A DNA stretch of 37,462 nucleotides from Actinomycetota bacterium (GCA_019246335.1 JAFAQQ010000109.1:1-37462), one strand, 5' to 3'; positions 1 through 8,072 are shown, numbered from the stretch's first letter. Notes: generated by a model not told the origin, from the letters alone. Made by a program: numbers and translations.

Positions 1-63
1 GTGGCGCTGCTCGACGAACCAGTCGAACCAGTGCGGGAAGAGCGTGAAGACGTCGATCCGCAC
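1..63 (-). CDS. trmD: tRNA (guanine37-N1)-methyltransferase, N-terminal fragment
   Basis: Only the first 21 codons lie in the window; the gene runs off the left edge. Reading the minus strand from a GTG at 63 gives RIDVFTLFPHWFDWFVEQRH after the start residue, which matches the TrmD amino terminus (usual pattern RIDVxTLFPxxF, the first strand of the trefoil-knot SAM-binding domain). TrmD methylates G37 of tRNAs and prevents frameshifting. It starts only 16 nt after the khpA stop, so it is very probably co-transcribed with rpsP and khpA. Identification rests on a short peptide plus strong synteny. Confidence 0.85.
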   Translation of the reverse strand, partial: MRIDVFTLFPHWFDWFVEQRH

Positions 64-79
64 AGGCCGGCGTCCGAGC

Positions 80-313
80 TCAGTCGATCACGTCGATGAG
101 CACGCGCCGTCCCTCGCCGGAGGCTGCCGCGCGGACGACCGTGCGCAGGGCGTTCACCGTACGGCCCCCGCGGCCGATCACCTTGCCGACGTCCCGCTCC
201 GCGACGTGCAGCTCGTAGACCACGGTCCCGTCCTCGTCCTCGAACGACTCGACCTCGACGGCGTCCGGTTCGTCGACCAGCGCCCGCGCCAGGTACTCGA
301 CGAGGTCCTTCAC
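80..313 (-). CDS. khpA: KH-domain RNA-binding protein KhpA
   Basis: This 77-residue protein is a single KH domain. The RNA-contacting GXXG loop is visible as IGRGGRT near residues 46-52, followed by the helix NALRTVVRAA. In Gram-positive bacteria KhpA binds RNA, often with KhpB/Jag, and affects cell division and elongation. It sits between rpsP (7 nt upstream) and trmD (16 nt downstream), its usual place. The length is typical. The start is an in-frame ATG just after the rpsP stop. rimM, often found between this gene and trmD, is absent here. Confidence 0.93.
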   Translation of the reverse strand: MKDLVEYLARALVDEPDAVEVESFEDEDGTVVYELHVAERDVGKVIGRGGRTVNALRTVVRAAASGEGRRVLIDVID

Positions 314-320
314 GCCCGCG

Positions 321-572
321 TCAGGACGGAGACGAGATGCCGCTGATCCGCATCAGCCGGCGAACGGTGTCCGTCGGCTGCGCCCCGCGGTCGAGCCAGT
401 GCCGCAGACGCGCCTCGTCGAGCTCGACCTCCGAGGGTTCCGTCTGGGCGTTGTAGCGGCCGATCGTCTCGATCACGCGACCGTCGCGCGGAGACCGCTG
501 GTCCGCGACGACCACTCGCCAGATCGGGTTCTTGCGCGAGCCGACGCGCGTCAATCTCACTCTTACGGCCAT
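321..572 (-). CDS. rpsP: 30S ribosomal protein S16
   Basis: The 83-residue product begins MAVRVRLTRVGSRKNPIWRV and has the S16 signature of a basic N-terminal strand followed by VVADQRSPRDGRVIETIGRYN. S16 is needed for assembly of the 5' domain of the 30S subunit. Length and N-terminus match the family, and the ATG at 572 is the natural start. The gene is followed closely by khpA and preceded by ffh on the same strand with a gap of about 57 nt. The ffh-rpsP-khpA-trmD order is a classic bacterial cluster. Confidence 0.97.
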   Translation of the reverse strand: MAVRVRLTRVGSRKNPIWRVVVADQRSPRDGRVIETIGRYNAQTEPSEVELDEARLRHWLDRGAQPTDTVRRLMRISGISSPS

Positions 573-629
573 GTCCTCAGCTCATCTCGATCGTGAAGGC
601 GCGCGAACGTTAGCGGCACGGCACGCCGA

Positions 630-1961
630 TCAACGCCCGCCGGCGAGCTGGGACAGCGACGGCATCTTCCCCTGCTGAAGCTGCCGCATCACCTTCTGCA
701 TCTGCCCGAACTGCTTCACGAGCTGGTTCACGGCCTGCACCGTCGTGCCCGATCCGCGCGCGATCCGCCGCCGCCGGGAGCCGTTCAGGATCTCCGGATG
801 CGCGCGCTCCTCGGGCGTCATCGAGGTGATGATCGCCTGGAGGCGGTCCAGGTCGCGGTCGTCGACCTTCAGATCGCCGAGGCCCAGGCCGCTCACCCCG
901 GGGAGCATCTTGAGGAGCCCCGAGAGCGGCCCCATGCGGCGCACCTGCTTCATCTGCGCCAGGAAGTCGTCGAGCGTGAACTGCTGCTTTCGGATCTTGC
1001 GCTCGAGCTCGGCGGCCTGCTCCTCGTCGAACTCGCGCTCGGCCTTCTCGATGAGCGTCATCATGTCGCCCATGCCGAGGATGCGCTGCGCCATCCGGTC
1101 GGGGTGAAAGCGCTCGAAGGCCTCGAGCTTCTCGCCGGTCGAGGCGTAGAGGATCGGCTTCCCCGTCACGGCCTTGACGGACAGCGCGGCGCCGCCTCGC
1201 GCGTCGCCGTCGAGCTTCGTCAGCACCACCCCGTCGAACTCGGCGGCGTCCGAGAACGCCTCGGCGACGTTGACGGCGTCCTGGCCGGTCATGGCGTCGA
1301 CCACGAGCAGGACGTCGTGTGGCTTCACCCGCTTCCGGATTCGGGCGAGCTCCTCCATCAGCTCGCGGTCGACGTGCAGGCGGCCGGAGGTGTCGACGAT
1401 CAGGACGTCGCGCTCCTCCGCGCGCGCCCGGTCAACCGCCCAGGCGGCGATCTCCACGGGATCGGGATCGGTTCCCTGCTCGTACACCGCCGCGCCCGCG
1501 GCCGAGCCGACCTTCACGAGCTGGTCGACCGCCGCCGGCCTGTACGTGTCGCACGCGGCGAGCGCCACGTCCCTGCCGTGCTCCTCCCGCAGGTGGCGGG
1601 CAAGCTTGGCGCAGGCGGTGGTCTTGCCCGAGCCCTGCAGGCCGGCCATCAGCACGATCGTCGGGGGACGCGGCGCGAACGCGATGTCGCGCGCGCTCCC
1701 GCCCATCAGCGCGGTGAGCTCCTCCCCCACGAGCTTCACCACCTGCTGCCCGGGATTCAGCGCGTCGAGCACCTCGCCTCCACGGGCTCGCTCGCCGACG
1801 GCCGCGGTGAACTCCTTGACGACCTGGAAGTTCACGTCCGCCTCGAGCAGCGCGAGCCGGACCTGGCGCATCGCCTTGGCGACGTCCTCCTCGGTCAGCT
1901 TCCCGCGTGAGCGGACGTCGGAGAGCGCGGACTGCAGCCGATCGGAGAGGGTCTCCAGCAC
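630..1961 (-). CDS. ffh: Signal recognition particle GTPase Ffh
   Basis: The 443-residue protein is the SRP54 homologue that binds signal sequences and 4.5S/SRP RNA and delivers ribosomes to FtsY at the membrane. An N-terminal helical domain is followed by the G domain: P-loop GLQGSGKTT near residues 107-115, DTYRPAAVDQL, DTSGR and TKLDGDARGG. The C-terminal methionine-rich M domain (about 300-430) includes GPLSGLLKMLPG and the RNA-binding SRRRRIARGSGT motif. Its partner ftsY lies about 5 kb away on the same strand. Length and start are typical. Confidence 0.97.
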   Translation of the reverse strand: MLETLSDRLQSALSDVRSRGKLTEEDVAKAMRQVRLALLEADVNFQVVKEFTAAVGERARGGEVLDALNPGQQVVKLVGEELTALMGGSARDIAFAPRPPTIVLMAGLQGSGKTTACAKLARHLREEHGRDVALAACDTYRPAAVDQLVKVGSAAGAAVYEQGTDPDPVEIAAWAVDRARAEERDVLIVDTSGRLHVDRELMEELARIRKRVKPHDVLLVVDAMTGQDAVNVAEAFSDAAEFDGVVLTKLDGDARGGAALSVKAVTGKPILYASTGEKLEAFERFHPDRMAQRILGMGDMMTLIEKAEREFDEEQAAELERKIRKQQFTLDDFLAQMKQVRRMGPLSGLLKMLPGVSGLGLGDLKVDDRDLDRLQAIITSMTPEERAHPEILNGSRRRRIARGSGTTVQAVNQLVKQFGQMQKVMRQLQQGKMPSLSQLAGGR

Positions 1962-1998
1962 CGCGTTCAGGCTACTTCCTGGGAACGCGAGCCCGCGC

Positions 1999-2838
1999 TC
2001 AGCGGCAGTACGCGACGGCGGTCAACTTCCCGATCAGGGCTTCGAACTTGAGCGCGCCCACCTGCCAGCCGCGGGCGCCCTTTCTTTTTATCGACCTGAG
2101 CTGGAGCGCTCCGTAGCCGGAGCCGTAGTGCTGGGAGCGCACGCCGCCCATCACGAGCGAGTGCCCTGCGGGGCACTTCGCCGTGACGGTGCCGGTCTTC
2201 ATCGGTTGGATCTGGATCGCGTGGGTGACGGTGGTCAGCTGCTCGTTGCCCGGCGTGCAGTAGGCGATCGCCTCGATCTGCCCGGCCACCGAGCCGTCGT
2301 TGATGCCGCCGACGCGCCACTTTCGGGGGCTAACCCGCTCGAGGTTGTCGACGTAGACCTCCGCGTGCTGGCCGTCTGTGGCGATGTCGGAGCGGAAGCC
2401 CCCGAGGGCAACCGATGACCCGCTCGGGCACTTCGCCACGACCTGCCCGCGAACGCCATCGGGCGCCAGTGTCTTGCTGGCGCTCACCGTGGTGGGCTTG
2501 GGCCCGGATCCGCAGTACGCGATCGCGGTAGCGCTGCCCGTCCCGCCTTCGAAGTCGCGCTGCTCGTTCACGGCGGAGACATTCAGCTTCCGGCCGCTGA
2601 CGGTGAGGGCGGACGGGTGCACGTATGGCCCCAGATTCGAAAGCGTGGTGCTGAAGCCGCCCAGCAGCGGCCGCTCCCCCTTGGCGCACTTGGGGCTCGC
2701 CGTGCCCGCGGCGTGGAAGACGAGCGTCTTCGTGCTCTTCTGCGTCGCGGCGAACGCGACCGCTGTGATCAGGAGCAGGGCCGCCGCGAGCGGGGTGGCC
2801 ACGCGCAGAAGGCGCGACGCGTTACGCCGGGGCGGCAC
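1999..2838 (-). CDS. Secreted protein with three tandem CPxG...AYC repeats
   Basis: This protein of about 279 residues (GTG start at 2838) opens with a basic stretch and a hydrophobic segment (LAAALLLITAVAFAA), which looks like a Sec signal peptide. The rest is three repeats of about 80 residues. Each begins with C-x-x-G then GG (CAKGERPLLGGF, CPSGSSVALGGF, CPAGHSLVMGGV) and ends in AIAYC or AVAYC, so each carries one cysteine at either end, perhaps a disulfide. I know of similar repeats in uncharacterised actinobacterial exported proteins but cannot assign a function. The start overlaps the SPFH stop by 17 nt; an internal GTG at 2802 is the alternative. The ORF-track extension to 3126 is a shadow. 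Confidence 0.8.
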   Translation of the reverse strand: MPPRRNASRLLRVATPLAAALLLITAVAFAATQKSTKTLVFHAAGTASPKCAKGERPLLGGFSTTLSNLGPYVHPSALTVSGRKLNVSAVNEQRDFEGGTGSATAIAYCGSGPKPTTVSASKTLAPDGVRGQVVAKCPSGSSVALGGFRSDIATDGQHAEVYVDNLERVSPRKWRVGGINDGSVAGQIEAIAYCTPGNEQLTTVTHAIQIQPMKTGTVTAKCPAGHSLVMGGVRSQHYGSGYGALQLRSIKRKGARGWQVGALKFEALIGKLTAVAYCR

Positions 2839-3736
2839 GATCCCGTCCGCCGGCGCCCGTCCCGCCGTCGCCCGGCGACTGGATCGCCGAGCCGAGCTGC
2901 CCCAACGCCTGCGTGAACTCGCTCGGGATGATCCACACCTTGTTCGACTCGCCCTGCGCGATCTGCGGCAGCATCTGCAGGTACTGGTAGGCGAGCAGCT
3001 TCGGATCGGCGTCGCCCTCGTGGATGGCCCGGAAGACCCTCTCGATCGCCTTCGACTGGCCCTCCGCATAGAGGACCTGCGACTCGCGCTGCCCCTCCGC
3101 GCGCAGGATCGCGCTCTGCTTCTCACCCTCGGCGGTCAGGATCTGGGACTGCTTGTAACCCTCGGCCTGGAGGATCGCGGCCCGCCGGTCGCGCTCCGCC
3201 CGCATCTGCTTCTCCATGGCCTCCTGGATCGATCCCGGGGGGTCGATCGACTTGATCTCGACCCGGTTGACGCGGATCCCCCACTTGCCGGTGGCCTCGT
3301 CGAGCACGGTGCGCAGCTCGGCGTTGATCTTGTCGCGCGAGGTGAGCGTGTCCTCGAGCGTCATCCCGCCGATCACGTTGCGCAGCGTGGTCACGACGAG
3401 CTGCTCGATGGCCTGGATGTAGTTGGCGATCTCGTAGCTCGCGGCGCGCGGGTCGTTGACCTGGAAGTAGACGACCGTGTCGATCCCGAGGACGAGGTTG
3501 TCCTCGGTGATCACCGGCTGCGGCGGGAAGGAGACGACCTGCTCGCGGAGGTCGATCAGGGGCCTCACGCGGTCGACGAACGGGACGAGCAGGGCGAGGC
3601 CCGCGTCGAGCGTGCGGTGATAGCGACCGAGGCGCTCGACGATCCCGGCGCGAGCCTGCGGGACGATGCGGATCGACCGCAGCACGACCACAAGGACGAA
3701 GAACGCGACGGCGAGCAGCACGATGAGGCCGGCCAC
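2822..3736 (-). CDS. Stomatin/prohibitin-like SPFH (band 7) membrane protein
   Basis: The 304-residue protein has one N-terminal membrane segment (AGLIVLLAVAFFVLVVVL) followed by the band 7 domain, starting IRIVPQARAGIVERLGRYHR, a hallmark of the paraslipin/SLP-2 group. A charged coiled-coil stretch follows, with repeats QAEGYKQSQ, TAEGEKQSA, RAEGQRESQ and YAEGQSKA. The tail is Gly/Ala rich. These proteins form large rings in membrane microdomains and usually pair with NfeD. Here NfeD lies 2.7 kb away beyond an opposite-strand gene. I take GTG at 3736 as start because it directly precedes the membrane helix; the longer ORF has no domain support. Confidence 0.92.
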   Translation of the reverse strand: MAGLIVLLAVAFFVLVVVLRSIRIVPQARAGIVERLGRYHRTLDAGLALLVPFVDRVRPLIDLREQVVSFPPQPVITEDNLVLGIDTVVYFQVNDPRAASYEIANYIQAIEQLVVTTLRNVIGGMTLEDTLTSRDKINAELRTVLDEATGKWGIRVNRVEIKSIDPPGSIQEAMEKQMRAERDRRAAILQAEGYKQSQILTAEGEKQSAILRAEGQRESQVLYAEGQSKAIERVFRAIHEGDADPKLLAYQYLQMLPQIAQGESNKVWIIPSEFTQALGQLGSAIQSPGDGGTGAGGRDRAAPA

Positions 3737-3842
3737 GCGGGCAGCATACCCCTGGCGCGAGGCCCGCGCGCGCGGTTGACCCGTCGTCGGACGCCGCTCC
3801 CCGTGACACAATCCCGGCCGTACCCCTGCCCCGGCGGCGACG

Positions 3843-6443
3843 ATGCCTGACATGCACACCAACGGGGACGGGCTCGCCCCGGAAGACAAGCGACTGGCCG
3901 TCCAGAGCGCCGTAGCGCGTGCCCTCACGGGAGCGAGTAGCGAAGTCGAGGCGGGCCGGCGCGTGCTCGAGTCGATCGGAGCGACGCTCGGCTGGCGGCT
4001 TGGAGCGCTCTGGGAGGTGGCGCCGGCGGGAGACGTCATCCGCTGCGTCGAGAGCTGGCACGCCGGCGCCGAGGCCGAGCGCGCGAAGCCCTTCGAGGAG
4101 GCGAGCGCGGAGCTGGCATTCGAGCCGGGGATGGGCCTGCCGGGCCGGGTCTGGGCCGAGGAGGCGCCGGCGTGGATCCGCGACGTCACGCAGGACCCGA
4201 ACTTCCCGCGAGCGGCCGTCGCGGCGAGCTGCGGGATGCACGGGGCCTTCGCCTTCCCCATCCGCTCGCCGCACGGGATCATCGGCGCGGTCGAGTTCTT
4301 CACGGAGGACGCGGCGGAGCCCGACGACTACCTGCTCGACCTGATGGTCACGATCGGCCACCAGCTCGGGCAGCAGATCGAGCGCGCGCGCGCGGAGGCC
4401 GCCGTGCGCGCGAGCGAGGCGCGCAAGGCCGCGATGCTCGACGCCTCCCTCGACTGCATCGTCTCGATGGACCACCGCGGCTGCGTCATCGAGTTCAACC
4501 GCGCCGCGGAGCAGACGTTCGGGTACTCGGCCGCCGAGGTGATGGGGCGGGACATGGCGGAGCTGATCATCCCGCCGTCCCTGCGCGAGCTTCACCGCAA
4601 CGGCCTGCGGCGCTACCTCGAGTCCGGGGTCGGCGAGGTGCTCGGCCGGCGCGTCGAGCTCACGGGCATGCGCTCCGATGGCAGGGAGTTCCCGGTCGAG
4701 CTCACCATCACCCGGATCGAGCTCGAGGGGCCACCGACCTTCACGGGCTTCATCCGCGACATCAGCGATCGTCGCAAGCGTGAGGAGTTCGACCGGTTCC
4801 TCGCGGAGGCGGGCGCGCTGCTCGGTCGCTCGCTCGACCTCGACGAGACGCTCACGTCCGTCACCCGGCTCGCGGTGCCGGCGATCGCGGACTGGTGCAC
4901 GATCGACCTGCTCGCGGAGGACGGGTCGATCCGGCGCGCGGCCGCGGCGCACGTCGATCCCGCGAAGGCTGAGCTCGCGTACGAGCTGGGTCGCCGCTGG
5001 CCCTCGAAGCTCGACGACCCGGGTGGTTTCGGGAAGGTGATCCGCACCGGCGAGCCCGAGCTCTACGAGGAGCTGCCCGCCGTCGTGATCGAGGATTCGC
5101 TGGCCGACCGCGAGTACCGCGAGACCGTTCGGTCGCTCGGCCTGAGGTCGATCGTCATCGTCCCGCTGCAGGCTGGCGGTGGGTCGATCGCGGGCGGCCT
5201 GGCGCTCGTCATGGCGGAGTCCGGGCGTCGCTTCTCCGAGGACGACGTCGTGCTCGCTCTCGAGCTCGGCCGCCGCTGCGCGATCGCGATCGAGAACGCG
5301 CGCCTCTACCGCGAGCGCGCCGAGATCGCCCATACCCTGCAGCAGAGCCTCCTCCCGCCGCGGCTTCCCGCGATCCCCGGAGTGTCCGTCGAGGCGCGCT
5401 TCCGGCCCGCCGGTGAGGGGGTCGAGGTGGGCGGCGACTTCTACGACGTCTTCCCGATCGATCGCTCCACGTGGGCGGTGACGATCGGCGACGTCTGCGG
5501 CAAGGGCCCGCAGGCCGCCGCGCTCACCTCCCTCGCCCGCTACACCGTGCGCGCGGCCACCATGCACGAGCGAAGCCCGGATCGCGTGCTCGCGACGCTC
5601 AACGAGGCGATCCTGCGGGATCGCTCCGAAGACCGCTTCTGCTCAGCCGTCTTCGCCCTGATCGGCGCCGAGCACGACACGCTGCGGGTGGAAGTGGCCT
5701 CCGGAGGCCATCCGCTGCCGCTCGTGGTGCGCCGCGACGGCGGGGTCGAGGAGGTCGGGCGCAGTGGGCTCCTGCTCGGCCTCTGGGACGATGCCCGGGT
5801 CGTTACGGAGTCGGTCGAGCTCGGCCCCGGCGACGCGATGATGTTCTACACCGACGGGGTCACGGACGCGCTGGCTCCGGCCCGGATCATCGACCAGCAG
5901 GCGCTGGCCCAGTTGCTCGGAAGCTGCGCCGGCAAGGGCGCGGCCGCGATCGCCGAACGGGTCGAGGGCACGGTCGTCGACACGCCCGAGGCGGAGCCCC
6001 GGGACGACATCGCGCTGCTCGTCCTCGGGGTCGAGGCGCCGGCGGTCCTCGCCGGCGAACGCCGCGACGGCTTCGAGCTGACGCTGGAGAACCGGCCGCA
6101 GGCCGCCGCGGCCGCACGCGCGGCGGTGGGCCGGCTCGCGGGCACGCTCCAGCCGCACGTGGTGGACGACCTGAAGGTGCTGGTCACCGAGCTGGTCAGC
6201 AACGGCTGCCGGCACGCCGGCGGGGAGACGCTCTGGGTCGACGTCGGCGTGGCCGACTGGGTCGTCACGATCTCGGTTCGCGACGGCGGACACGGCTTCG
6301 AGCCGGCGGAGCCCTCGCGCGACCTCGACGTCGAGTCGGGCCGCGGCCTCTTCATCGTCGACGCGCTGGCCGACCGCTGGGGCGTCGACTCGAGCGCCGG
6401 TACTCGCGTCTGGGCCGAGATGGACCTGCCGCGGCGACGCTAG
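3843..6443 (+). CDS. GAF-PAS-GAF sensor with PP2C/SpoIIE phosphatase and HATPase (RsbU/RsbW-like) domains
   Basis: The 866-residue protein has a GAF domain (about 18-180), a PAS domain (about 197-308, with MDHRGCVIEFNRAAEQTFGYS), a second GAF (about 317-495) and a PP2C-type SpoIIE phosphatase (about 498-735). The phosphatase shows metal-site motifs GGDFYDVF, GDVCGKG, YTDGVTDA and RDDIALLVL. A GHKL ATPase domain closes it (about 744-866; ELVSNGCRHAG, VRDGGHGF, GRGLFIVDALADRW). This is the architecture of actinobacterial partner-switching regulators, where the phosphatase acts on an anti-sigma antagonist and the ATPase resembles an anti-sigma kinase. No STAS antagonist or sigma gene lies nearby. 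No transmembrane segment is seen. An ATG at 3852 is an alternative start. Confidence 0.93.
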   Translation: MPDMHTNGDGLAPEDKRLAVQSAVARALTGASSEVEAGRRVLESIGATLGWRLGALWEVAPAGDVIRCVESWHAGAEAERAKPFEEASAELAFEPGMGLPGRVWAEEAPAWIRDVTQDPNFPRAAVAASCGMHGAFAFPIRSPHGIIGAVEFFTEDAAEPDDYLLDLMVTIGHQLGQQIERARAEAAVRASEARKAAMLDASLDCIVSMDHRGCVIEFNRAAEQTFGYSAAEVMGRDMAELIIPPSLRELHRNGLRRYLESGVGEVLGRRVELTGMRSDGREFPVELTITRIELEGPPTFTGFIRDISDRRKREEFDRFLAEAGALLGRSLDLDETLTSVTRLAVPAIADWCTIDLLAEDGSIRRAAAAHVDPAKAELAYELGRRWPSKLDDPGGFGKVIRTGEPELYEELPAVVIEDSLADREYRETVRSLGLRSIVIVPLQAGGGSIAGGLALVMAESGRRFSEDDVVLALELGRRCAIAIENARLYRERAEIAHTLQQSLLPPRLPAIPGVSVEARFRPAGEGVEVGGDFYDVFPIDRSTWAVTIGDVCGKGPQAAALTSLARYTVRAATMHERSPDRVLATLNEAILRDRSEDRFCSAVFALIGAEHDTLRVEVASGGHPLPLVVRRDGGVEEVGRSGLLLGLWDDARVVTESVELGPGDAMMFYTDGVTDALAPARIIDQQALAQLLGSCAGKGAAAIAERVEGTVVDTPEAEPRDDIALLVLGVEAPAVLAGERRDGFELTLENRPQAAAAARAAVGRLAGTLQPHVVDDLKVLVTELVSNGCRHAGGETLWVDVGVADWVVTISVRDGGHGFEPAEPSRDLDVESGRGLFIVDALADRWGVDSSAGTRVWAEMDLPRRR

Positions 6444-6464
6444 TCGCGCGGCGCGGAGCGTGCG

Positions 6465-6890
6465 CTACTCGGAGACGAGCGCCGTGGCGCCGTCGATCTT
6501 CATTACCTCGACGCGCGCTCCAGCCTCCAGCACATGGTCCTCGTCGTACGGGCGGGCCGTCCAGACCTCGCCGCCGATCTTGACCATCCCGTGATCGGCG
6601 TCGACCCGCTCGAGCACGACGGCGCGCTGGCCGATGAGGGCGGCGGCTCCGCTCCGCACGCGGGCCGGGGTGTGCATGTGCCTCTTTGCTATCGGCCGGA
6701 CGATCGCGAGCGATGCGATCGAGCCGGCGACGAAGGCCCCCAGCTCCAACGGGAGGGAGGCGCCGGCGAGCGCCACCAGCGCGGCGAGGACGGCCGCGAG
6801 CGCCAGCGGGCCGAGGAAGAGCCCGAGGGTGAGGACCTCGCCGCCCGCCAGGATGGCCGCGACGACCAACCAGATCGCCCAGTCCGGCAC
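6465..6890 (-). CDS. NfeD-like membrane protein with C-terminal OB fold
   Basis: The 141-residue protein has an N-terminal block of hydrophobic helices (AIWLVVAAILAGGEVLTLG, LALAAVLAALVAL, FVAGSIASLAIVRPI) and a soluble C-terminal OB-fold domain from about residue 80 (LIGQRAVVLERVD, GMVKIGGEVWTARPYD). This is the short NfeD1b form, which works with SPFH/stomatin proteins in membrane quality control. The partner SPFH gene (2822-3736) is on the same strand but separated by the convergent sensor/phosphatase gene. The NfeD stop lies 21 nt from that gene's stop. The start is 18 nt downstream of the ftsY stop, so it may share the ftsY transcript. Confidence 0.9.
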   Translation of the reverse strand: MPDWAIWLVVAAILAGGEVLTLGLFLGPLALAAVLAALVALAGASLPLELGAFVAGSIASLAIVRPIAKRHMHTPARVRSGAAALIGQRAVVLERVDADHGMVKIGGEVWTARPYDEDHVLEAGARVEVMKIDGATALVSE

Positions 6891-6908
6891 GGACCGATCG
6901 TAACCCGG

Positions 6909-7907
6909 CTACCCGCCGGACACGCCCAGGAGGGCGCGCGCGAAGTCGTCGGGGTCGAAGGGGCGCAGGTCCTCGAGCCCCTCTCCGATGCCGATCAGCT
7001 TCACCGGGACGCCTAGCTCCTGCGCGATGGCGAGCGCGATCCCGCCCTTTGCCGTTCCGTCGAGCTTGGTCAGCACGATGCCCGTCACGTCGACGGCCTG
7101 CTTGAAGAGGAGCGCCTGGCGGAGTCCGTTCTGCCCCGTGGTCGCGTCGATCGTGAGCAGCGTCTCGTGCGGAGCGCCGGGGAGCTGGCGGTCGATCACG
7201 CGGCGCACCTTCGCCAGCTCCTCCATCAGGTGCTCCTGGGTGTGGAGGCGACCCGCCGTGTCGATAATCGCGACGTCGCGGGTGCGCGAGCGGGCCACCT
7301 CGACCGCGTCGTAGGCCACGGCGCCGGGGTCGGCGCCCTCCGCCGCGCGAACGACCTCGGCCCCGGCGCGCTCCCCCCAAGCCGCGAGCTGCTCGACCGC
7401 GGCCGCGCGGAACGTGTCCGCGGCGCCGAGGACGACCGACAGGCCGAGCTCGTTTCGCAGGTGCCATGCGATCTTGCCGATCGTGGTGGTCTTGCCCGTC
7501 CCGTTCACGCCGGTGACCAGGACCACGGCGGGCCTGGCGCGCAGGTCGATCGTGTCGTCCCCACCGCGCGCGGCGTCGGCCAAGAGCTCGCATAACCGGC
7601 CGGTCAGCGCCTCGCCGCCTGCCAGGCCGCCGGAGCCGGCCTCGGTCTCGAGCCGCTGGACGATTGCCGCGGTCGTCGGCGCGCCGACATCGGCGTAGAT
7701 GAGGGTCTCCTCCAGCCGCTCCCAGGCATCGTCGTCCAGGGTCTGGAAGACGCTGGCCTGCAGCTCCGCGCCGAGGGCCTGACGGCTCTTCGCCATGTTG
7801 TCACGCAGGCGTGCGAAGAACCCGCGGCGCTGCTCCTCGGGCTCCGGCTCGGCGAGCTCGGCACGGTCGTCGCCTGCGACGAAGAGCTCGCGCCAGGTGC
7901 GGGCCAT
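6909..7907 (-). CDS. ftsY: Signal recognition particle receptor FtsY
   Basis: The 332-residue SRP receptor GTPase docks Ffh-ribosome complexes at the membrane. A short acidic N-terminal region (about 10-27) precedes the N domain, and the G domain carries GVNGTGKTTTIGK near residue 133, DTFRAAAVEQL, DTAGRLHTQ and TKLDGTAKGG. The short acidic A region is typical of actinobacteria, which lack the long E. coli A domain. The ATG at 7907 is the only sensible start. A 165-bp spacer with a large inverted repeat lies upstream, so the RNA leader of ftsY may be structured. NfeD follows immediately. Confidence 0.96.
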   Translation of the reverse strand: MARTWRELFVAGDDRAELAEPEPEEQRRGFFARLRDNMAKSRQALGAELQASVFQTLDDDAWERLEETLIYADVGAPTTAAIVQRLETEAGSGGLAGGEALTGRLCELLADAARGGDDTIDLRARPAVVLVTGVNGTGKTTTIGKIAWHLRNELGLSVVLGAADTFRAAAVEQLAAWGERAGAEVVRAAEGADPGAVAYDAVEVARSRTRDVAIIDTAGRLHTQEHLMEELAKVRRVIDRQLPGAPHETLLTIDATTGQNGLRQALLFKQAVDVTGIVLTKLDGTAKGGIALAIAQELGVPVKLIGIGEGLEDLRPFDPDDFARALLGVSGG

Positions 7908-7934
7908 CTAGATGATCGATTCCGAATCCGTGTG

Positions 7935-8049
7935 CCCCTGGGGCGGCGAAAATCCAGCTGGCGAAGGACGCAGGGCGAAGTCCATGCATGAATGCATGGA
8001 CGAGCCCGAAAACGCACGCCCAGCGAAGATTTGCAGCCGCATCCAGGGG
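7935..8049. repeat. 115-nt interrupted inverted repeat (possible structured RNA or palindromic element)
   Basis: The spacer between ftsY and the hydrolase gene folds on itself almost completely. Paired blocks from outside in are CCCCTGG/CCAGGGG, GCGGC/GCCGC, AAATC/GATTT, CTGG/CCAG, CG/CG, GGGC/GCCC and TCCATGCAT/ATGCATGGA around a GA centre. They are separated by small internal loops; the two largest (AAGGACGCA and GAAAACGCA) face each other and both end in ACGCA. On the plus strand the loops are purine rich, as in structured RNAs. On the minus strand it would lie in the ftsY leader, 27 nt before the start. I do not recognise the family. Confidence 0.8.
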
Positions 8050-8072
8050 TGCAGGGGTTTGGGATGGGTCAT

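Noticed and set aside
1999-3126. Longer N-terminus for the three-repeat protein (to 3126)
   Set aside because: The extension is an Arg/Ser-rich shadow of the stomatin-like gene; the signal peptide fits a start at 2838.
3771-3812. Promoter with TTGACC box before the sensor gene
   Set aside because: The nearest -10-like sequence (CACAAT) is about 25 bp away, too far for a normal promoter.
3123-5567. 814-residue minus-strand ORF opposite the sensor gene
   Set aside because: It is an antisense shadow of high-GC coding sequence: Arg/Ala/Asp-rich, no domain, and it overlaps a clear multi-domain protein on the other strand.
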